Assembly: GCF_026788005.1 (NCBI RefSeq)
Contig: NZ_JABEPE010000001.1
Coordinates: 248,001-312,000 of the forward strand
DNA length: 64,000 nucleotides
Reading direction: 5' to 3'
Source of the DNA: Alteromonas sp. a30
Lineage (GTDB): Bacteria > Pseudomonadota > Gammaproteobacteria > Enterobacterales > Alteromonadaceae
Notes under the pieces: generated by a model
The model's input: only the letters and a program-made list of their open reading frames with translations
Told to the model about the DNA's origin: nothing
Databases searched by the model: none
Translations under genes and position numbers: made by a program
Shown: in pieces, positions 58,821 to 64,000 of the stretch
How positions within the stretch are numbered: the stretch's first letter is position 1
Layout of the letters: each line of letters starts with the position of its first letter

Positions 58821-59468
58821 CTAGGTTGTTGCGCCTGCGATAGCCTCTTTAGCAAGCTGGGTAATACGAGCATAGTCGCCAGATTTCAAAGCATCTTCTG
58901 GCACCAACCATGACCCACCTACGCACTTTACATTTGGTAATGCAAGGTAAGACAAATAATTGTTTATATCGATGCCACCCGTTGGGCAGAATTTAACGTC
59001 TGGGAAGGGCCCACCAATCGATTTAATGGCTTTAGCACCACCAGACGCTTCAGCCGGGAAGAATTTGAAATGATCGTAACCTAAATCAATGCCTTCCATT
59101 AACTCAGAAATAGAGGCAATCCCCGGGATCAAAGCAATTTTGCCCTCGTTACCCGCGATTAATAGCTCTTTGGTCATGCCCGGACTAATAGCAAATTGTG
59201 CGCCTGCGGCTTGCACTTGCTCTAGCTGTTCAGCGTTAGTCACGGTACCCGCTCCCACTATCGCTTCTGGCACTTCTTTGGCAATCACAGAAATCACGTC
59301 CATAGCCGCAGGTGTACGTAATGTCACCTCCAGCACTTTTATACCACCTTCGACCAAGGCTTTCGCCATTGGCACAGCAGTATCCACATCCTTCACCACT
59401 AAAACAGGAACCACGGGGCCTTGTGAGAAAATGTCTTCTGCTGAATGCAGCCAGTTTTTGTTTTGCAT
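58821..59468 (-). CDS. eda: KDPG aldolase (2-keto-3-deoxy-6-phosphogluconate aldolase)
   Basis: Splits KDPG to pyruvate and glyceraldehyde 3-phosphate, the last Entner-Doudoroff step. The 215-residue protein has the active-site Glu in [34 protein letters not shown] and the Schiff-base Lys in [12 protein letters not shown]. It starts 2 bases after glk and ends at a terminator, so it is the last gene of zwf-pgl-edd-glk-eda. Confidence 0.97.
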   Translation of the reverse strand: MQNKNWLHSAEDIFSQGPVVPVLVVKDVDTAVPMAKALVEGGIKVLEVTLRTPAAMDVISVIAKEVPEAIVGAGTVTNAEQLEQVQAAGAQFAISPGMTKELLIAGNEGKIALIPGIASISELMEGIDLGYDHFKFFPAEASGGAKAIKSIGGPFPDVKFCPTGGIDINNYLSYLALPNVKCVGGSWLVPEDALKSGDYARITQLAKEAIAGATT

Positions 59469-59470
59469 AA

Positions 59471-60421
59471 TTACCCCTTGTAATGCTGTTCCAGATAAGC
59501 CGCCGCGCCAAGCAAACCGTGGTCAGGCTCTGTAATCACATAAGTTGGAATGACGGACACATATTCTTTAAAGCGCCCTTTTGCTAAATAGCGTGCTCTA
59601 AAGTCACTTTGTTCCAAAAATGGAATGAACCGGGAAACGATTCCGCCAGCAATGTAAATGCCGCCAGACGTTCCCATATTAAGTGCCAAATTACCGGCAA
59701 AAGAGCCCATAATGGCGCAGAACTGATTCAGTGCTTTCACACAAATTTCACATGCACCAGATAAGGCATTTTCTGTTACTTGCGCAGGTTCCTCGCAACT
59801 TACTGCAACACCATTCATATCGGCAATGGCTTGGTAAATTTGCAATAGGCCGTTACCGGAAAGCAGTTGCTCAGCGGACACTCGTTCGTAGCGCTTTTGT
59901 AAAAAGGTTAAAATAGCCATGTCGATTGCGTCTACGGGGGCAAAGTCGACGTGACCACCCTCTCCGGGAATCGATTGCCATCCCACTGGTGTGTGAATTA
60001 GATGGCCTACACCTAACCCCGTACCGGGACCAAATACCGCAATATGCCCAGTTGGATCGGCTGTGCCAGAGCCAATTTGGTGTTTTTGATCTTCACCTAA
60101 AACTGGTAACGACATTGAAACAGCGGTGTAATCATTGATGACTTGTAGCCAATCAAGCGACAAACCTTGGGTTAGCGCTTTAACTGAAAATGCCCAATGA
60201 TGGTTGGTCATTTTGATGGTATCGGTGTTAGTCGGACACGCAATACCAATACAACCCGCCTTAAAGGTGACATCTGGAAATTCAGCAAAGTAAGCTAAAA
60301 TCACCTCTTGAATGGTGGCATAGTCTTTACATAAATACTTTTTGATGTGAGAAATCCGACCATTGGTTTCTTGTGCCAAACGAATATTCGTTCCGCCCAC
60401 ATCCGCTACAAAACGTCCCAT
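59471..60421 (-). CDS. glk: glucokinase
   Basis: Phosphorylates glucose with ATP. The 316-residue Glk has the phosphate loop [20 protein letters not shown], the glucose-site [10 protein letters not shown] and [20 protein letters not shown]. The ATG at 60421 overlaps the edd stop by one base (TGATG); a longer frame to 60457 is not needed. It supplies glucose 6-phosphate from glucose released from beta-glucan. Confidence 0.95.
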   Translation of the reverse strand: MGRFVADVGGTNIRLAQETNGRISHIKKYLCKDYATIQEVILAYFAEFPDVTFKAGCIGIACPTNTDTIKMTNHHWAFSVKALTQGLSLDWLQVINDYTAVSMSLPVLGEDQKHQIGSGTADPTGHIAVFGPGTGLGVGHLIHTPVGWQSIPGEGGHVDFAPVDAIDMAILTFLQKRYERVSAEQLLSGNGLLQIYQAIADMNGVAVSCEEPAQVTENALSGACEICVKALNQFCAIMGSFAGNLALNMGTSGGIYIAGGIVSRFIPFLEQSDFRARYLAKGRFKEYVSVIPTYVITEPDHGLLGAAAYLEQHYKG

Positions 60422-62250
60422 CACAGCACTTGCTCCTGACTCGCAAACAATGAACATGCGCCTTCTTCAGCTCCTGTTAACAAGCCTCGCGTCCCCGTAA
60501 AGAGTTCGCGCCCCATGCCTTCTTGGTGATTTTCAAGATTGGCTTGTTTCGGTTGACGCGCATTAAGCTCTTCATCGCTTATCAACAGATTTAACGCCCC
60601 TGTTGCCGCATCTAGCTCTATCATGTCACCATTTTGTACACGCGCTAGCATGCCGCCATCGTAAGCCTCTGGTGTCACATGAATCGCAGCCGGCACTTTA
60701 CCCGAGGCACCAGACATACGACCATCTGTGACCAGAGCCACTTTGTAACCTTTATCTTGAAGTACGCCCAGTGGTGGTGTGAGTCTGTGAAGCTCTGGCA
60801 TGCCAATGGCTTTAGGCCCTTGGAAACGCACAACCACGATGCAGTCTTTATCTAAATCGCCAGATTTAAACGCCGCATCCAATTCAAACTGATCTTCAAA
60901 TACCACGGCTGGTGCCGTAATCGTGCTTGTGCCTTCACGCATTGCCGATGTTTTGATGACGCCGCGCCCCAAGTTTCCGCTAAGTACAGAAAGACCGCCG
61001 TCTGGCTTAAATGGTGTTTCCACGCTTGCGACAACTTCTTTGTCGAAACTTTCTGTTGGTCCTGTTTTCCACACTAACTGACCATCTTCTAACGCCGGCT
61101 CTTGGGTGTATTTTTCCAAGCCTTGACCGCAAATCGTGGTGACATCGTTATGTAACAAGCCTGCTTCTAACAACATTTTAAATAGCAATGCCATACCGCC
61201 AGCGGCATTGAAGTGGTTAATGTCGGCTGAACCGTTTGGATAAATGCGTGTCAGCAATGGCACTGATTTAGAAATGTCGGAAAAATCGTCCCACGTTAGG
61301 TAATACCCTGCCGCTCTGGCAACCGCAATCATGTGCATGGTGTGGTTTGTGGAACCACCTGTCGCCAATAAACCAACCAATCCATTAACAATCGATTTAG
61401 CATCAACGATTTTGGAAATGGGTGTGTATTCGGTGCCTAAATCCGTTAAACGAGTTACTTGCTTCGCGGCGGCATCGGTTAGCGCGTGGCGTAATTCTGT
61501 ACCGGGGTTAATGAAAGATGCGCCCGGCAAATGTAACCCCATAATCTCAACAATTAGCTGATTACTGTTGGCTGTGCCGTAAAAGGTACAGGTCCCTGCC
61601 GAGTGATAAGATTTAGATTCTGCCTCAAGCAGTTCTTCTCGGCCTACTTTCCCTTCTGCATAAGCTTGGCGCACACGAGCCTTTTCTTTGTTAGGGATCC
61701 CTGATGGCATTGGCCCCGCTGGCACAAAGACCGTAGGCAAATGCCCAAAACTTAATGCGCCCATTAACAATCCCGGCACGATCTTATCGCAAATACCCAG
61801 CATTAATGTGCCATCAAACATGTTGTGAGATAGCGCAATAGCCGCCGCTTGAGCAATAATATCACGGCTCATCAAGCTTAAATCCATACCCGGATTCCCT
61901 TGCGTCACCCCGTCACACATTGCGGGAACACCACCCGCAAACTGGGCTACACCGCCTACTGATGCAATCGCCTCTTTAATTTGCTGTGGATACGCTTCAT
62001 AAGGCTGATGTGCCGACAACATATCGTTGTAGGAAGACACAATGGCAATGTTGGACTTAACCATGTTGGTTAATGCGTTTTTGTCCGAGGCATTACATGC
62101 CGCAAAACCATGAGCTAAGTTTCCGCAAGATAACACGCCGCGATGCGGTCCTTGACGACGCGCCTTATCAACCTTGGCGAGATACGCAGCGCGAGAGTCT
62201 TTGCTACGTTCAATAATGCGTTGTGTTACTTCTTGAATAGTTGAATTCAT
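60421..62250 (-). CDS. edd: phosphogluconate dehydratase
   Basis: Dehydrates 6-phosphogluconate to KDPG; a 4Fe-4S enzyme. The 609-residue length matches the family. The cluster cysteine contexts [15 protein letters not shown] and [11 protein letters not shown] are present, with [14 protein letters not shown] and [19 protein letters not shown]. It is 9 bases after pgl and overlaps glk by one base. Confidence 0.97.
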   Translation of the reverse strand: MNSTIQEVTQRIIERSKDSRAAYLAKVDKARRQGPHRGVLSCGNLAHGFAACNASDKNALTNMVKSNIAIVSSYNDMLSAHQPYEAYPQQIKEAIASVGGVAQFAGGVPAMCDGVTQGNPGMDLSLMSRDIIAQAAAIALSHNMFDGTLMLGICDKIVPGLLMGALSFGHLPTVFVPAGPMPSGIPNKEKARVRQAYAEGKVGREELLEAESKSYHSAGTCTFYGTANSNQLIVEIMGLHLPGASFINPGTELRHALTDAAAKQVTRLTDLGTEYTPISKIVDAKSIVNGLVGLLATGGSTNHTMHMIAVARAAGYYLTWDDFSDISKSVPLLTRIYPNGSADINHFNAAGGMALLFKMLLEAGLLHNDVTTICGQGLEKYTQEPALEDGQLVWKTGPTESFDKEVVASVETPFKPDGGLSVLSGNLGRGVIKTSAMREGTSTITAPAVVFEDQFELDAAFKSGDLDKDCIVVVRFQGPKAIGMPELHRLTPPLGVLQDKGYKVALVTDGRMSGASGKVPAAIHVTPEAYDGGMLARVQNGDMIELDAATGALNLLISDEELNARQPKQANLENHQEGMGRELFTGTRGLLTGAEEGACSLFASQEQVL

Positions 62251-62259
62251 TCGATTCTC

Positions 62260-62946
62260 CTATGGCGCCCACATGAGCTGCACGTCAGCATTGTTTAATA
62301 CTGCTCGAATTGGCATTTGCAGTGCATCATCTCCAGCTAATGCTTCATCCAAAACCGCCTTTTTGCTGTCTCCTGTTAGATGCAAAAAGATATGTTTGCT
62401 GGCCAAAATGCGCTTGAGCGTGAGTGACATGCGTTGATGGGGTGCAGTAGTTGGTTGCACAGCGATGTAATCAGCTTGTGTATTTAAATCTAGTCCGGCT
62501 TGAACTTGTTCAGAACAAGGGAACAGTGACGCCGTATGACCATCTTCTCCCATGCCAAGAATCAGGGCATCAAATGGCGTTTGCATCGAGGCTAATTGTT
62601 CGGTGCAAGTTGCAACCGCCTCTTCTGCTTGTGCATGTGACGTTTTAATTTCAACAAAATTGGCACTTGCTGCGTAACCTTGCAACAAATTTTCTTTCAC
62701 CAAGCGCGTGTTACTTGCCTCATCGGTTTCATCAACCCAACGCTCATCAACGAGCGAAATATCAACCTTGCTCCAGTCAATATTGGTTTCCGATAATTGT
62801 TTAAACAGCGGTAAAGGCGTACGACCACCCGACACGAGCAGGCTAGCGCGCCCATTTTCAGCGATGCCTTGCGATAGAATCGCCACAAGGCGCTCGGCGA
62901 AGGCGTGATTTAATGCGTCTTTCGATTCGAAAAGGTGTGCTTGCAT
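62260..62946 (-). CDS. pgl: 6-phosphogluconolactonase
   Basis: Hydrolyses 6-phosphogluconolactone to 6-phosphogluconate. The 228-residue DevB-type protein has LLVSGGRTPLPLFKQL, VDISLVDERWV, DALILGMGEDGHTASLFP and SLTLKRILASKHIFLHLTG. It lies 8 bases after zwf and 9 before edd, within one operon. Confidence 0.95.
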   Translation of the reverse strand: MQAHLFESKDALNHAFAERLVAILSQGIAENGRASLLVSGGRTPLPLFKQLSETNIDWSKVDISLVDERWVDETDEASNTRLVKENLLQGYAASANFVEIKTSHAQAEEAVATCTEQLASMQTPFDALILGMGEDGHTASLFPCSEQVQAGLDLNTQADYIAVQPTTAPHQRMSLTLKRILASKHIFLHLTGDSKKAVLDEALAGDDALQMPIRAVLNNADVQLMWAP

Positions 62947-62954
62947 GACGTCCT

Positions 62955-64000
62955 CTACTTGGATTTGGGTTTTGATGTGCTGTCGTACCAGCTACGATCT
63001 TCGCGCGCTAACATGGCAATGGAAGAGGTTGGTCCCCATGAACCGGCTGCGTAACCATCAGGCTCTTCCTTTACGGCGTCCCACGCGGCGAAAATACCAT
63101 CAACCCAATTCCATGCCTGTTCCACTTCATCACGACGAACAAATAAAGACTGGTCGCCCAACATCACTTCGAGTAGCAACTTTTCGTAAGCATCTGGAAT
63201 TCGCTCTTCTTTAAAGGCTTCAGAAAAGCTCAAGTTAAGTTCTGATTTTTGCAAGTTCATAGCACTTGCGCCGCCTAAACCCGGTACTTTATTCATAACG
63301 GTAATTTGTACGCCTTCATCTGGCTGCAAACGGATTTTCAACTTATTCGGCGGCAACGAACTAAAGCTGTCGGTAAAAAGGTTATGGGGCTGACGTTTGA
63401 AGTAGATAACGACCTCACTTACCTTGGTTGGCATGCGTTTACCAGTGCGCAGATAAAAAGGCACGCCTGCCCAACGCCAATTATCCAGTTCTACTTTCAG
63501 GGCAACAAACGATTCGGTGATACTTTCTTTATTTGCTCCCTCTTCTTCTAGGTATCCGGGAACTTCCTCACCTTTTACAAAGCCTGATGTGTACTGGCCT
63601 CGAACGGTATTTTGACGCACATTTTCAGCGGTAATCGGACGAAGCGCTTTAAGCACTTTTAGTTTTTCATCACGAATGCTATCGGCATCCAAACTCGCTG
63701 GCGGCTCCATTGCAATCAAGGTTAGGATTTGCAGCAAATGGTTTTGCACCATGTCGCGCATTTGGCCTGCATCGTCGAAATATCCCCAACGTCCTTCAAT
63801 ACCGACCGACTCAGCAACAGTAATTTGAACGTGGTCGATGCAATTATGATCCCAATTTGTGGAAAAAATAGAGTTCGCAAAACGAAGCGCGACCAAGTTC
63901 AAAACGGTTTCTTTGCCGAGGTAATGGTCAATTCGATAAATTTGCTTTTCTTCAAAGAATTCAGCAACTTGGTCATTAATTACTTGTGACGATGCTAAGT
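62955..64000 (-). CDS. zwf: glucose-6-phosphate 1-dehydrogenase (5' end missing)
   Basis: The C-terminal about 348 codons of the NADP-dependent enzyme; the gene runs off the window at 64000. The frame continues unbroken beyond 63902, and the active-site segment [10 protein letters not shown] is encoded at about 63922-63951. [21 protein letters not shown] and [15 protein letters not shown] are typical. It feeds the oxidative branch into edd/eda and heads the visible operon; the promoter lies outside the window. Confidence 0.95.
   Translation of the reverse strand, partial: LASSQVINDQVAEFFEEKQIYRIDHYLGKETVLNLVALRFANSIFSTNWDHNCIDHVQITVAESVGIEGRWGYFDDAGQMRDMVQNHLLQILTLIAMEPPASLDADSIRDEKLKVLKALRPITAENVRQNTVRGQYTSGFVKGEEVPGYLEEEGANKESITESFVALKVELDNWRWAGVPFYLRTGKRMPTKVSEVVIYFKRQPHNLFTDSFSSLPPNKLKIRLQPDEGVQITVMNKVPGLGGASAMNLQKSELNLSFSEAFKEERIPDAYEKLLLEVMLGDQSLFVRRDEVEQAWNWVDGIFAAWDAVKEEPDGYAAGSWGPTSSIAMLAREDRSWYDSTSKPKSK

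Overview
The window looks like chromosomal DNA from a marine gammaproteobacterium of the Alteromonadales (Alteromonas/Glaciecola/Paraglaciecola-like). The reasons are the mix of E. coli-like housekeeping genes (bioA, asnS, fadH, sppA, ansA, gnd, glgX/glgB/malQ, gapA, zwf-pgl-edd-glk-eda) with a laminarin-type beta-glucan utilisation locus and a TonB-receptor/flavin-halogenase/SapC/cupin cluster typical of marine polysaccharide degraders. This is an inference from gene content; no rRNA, tRNA, prophage, insertion sequence or CRISPR array was seen.

Layout. 1-3.6 kb: bioA behind a probable BirA operator, then asnS and an orphan type II thioesterase. 3.7-6.2 kb: a secreted subtilisin-like protease. 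6.2-12.4 kb: an AT-rich accessory stretch holding two copies of an unrecognised gene set (small HTH protein, polytopic membrane protein, tiny Sec-exported peptide with an SGG/DPI motif), separated by a nitroreductase and a DoxX gene. 12.4-30.6 kb: fadH, sppA, ansA, a DUF349 operon, an AGCS symporter, an M14 peptidase, a thioredoxin-like protein, a long GAPDH, a DUF2989 lipoprotein, msrB, gnd and a DUF1223 protein. 30.6-39.3 kb: glycogen/maltodextrin operon (malQ-glgB-glgX), gapA and a hexose-6-phosphate mutarotase. 39.4-49.2 kb: LacI regulator, GH16 laminarinase, GPH symporter, GH1, sugar MFS permease and GH3. 49.5-50.2 kb: a lone SLATT-type membrane protein. 50.5-58.4 kb: operon TonB receptor, halogenase, SapC, cupin, halogenase. 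58.8-64 kb: Entner-Doudoroff operon zwf-pgl-edd-glk-eda; zwf runs off the end.

How it fits together. Beta-1,3-glucan would be cut outside the cell by GH16, imported (the TonB receptor is a candidate), trimmed by the GH3 lipoprotein and the cytoplasmic GH1, moved across the inner membrane by the two permeases, phosphorylated by Glk and burned through the Entner-Doudoroff enzymes and GapA. An 18-bp LacI-type operator stands before GH16 and the TonB receptor as the same sequence, and before the GH1/MFS divergent pair with small changes, tying these units into one regulon; the LacI gene at 39413 is the obvious candidate regulator.

The most novel-looking item is the duplicated HTH/membrane/secreted-peptide cassette at 6.8-11.8 kb. 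One peptide carries a nine-residue motif twice, and the two copies differ at five silent positions but no amino acid. Operator-like palindromes of the form GTGGAW-N4-WTCCAC lie before the second peptide gene and the second HTH gene. Its function is unknown; peptide signalling or a bacteriocin/immunity pair are hypotheses.
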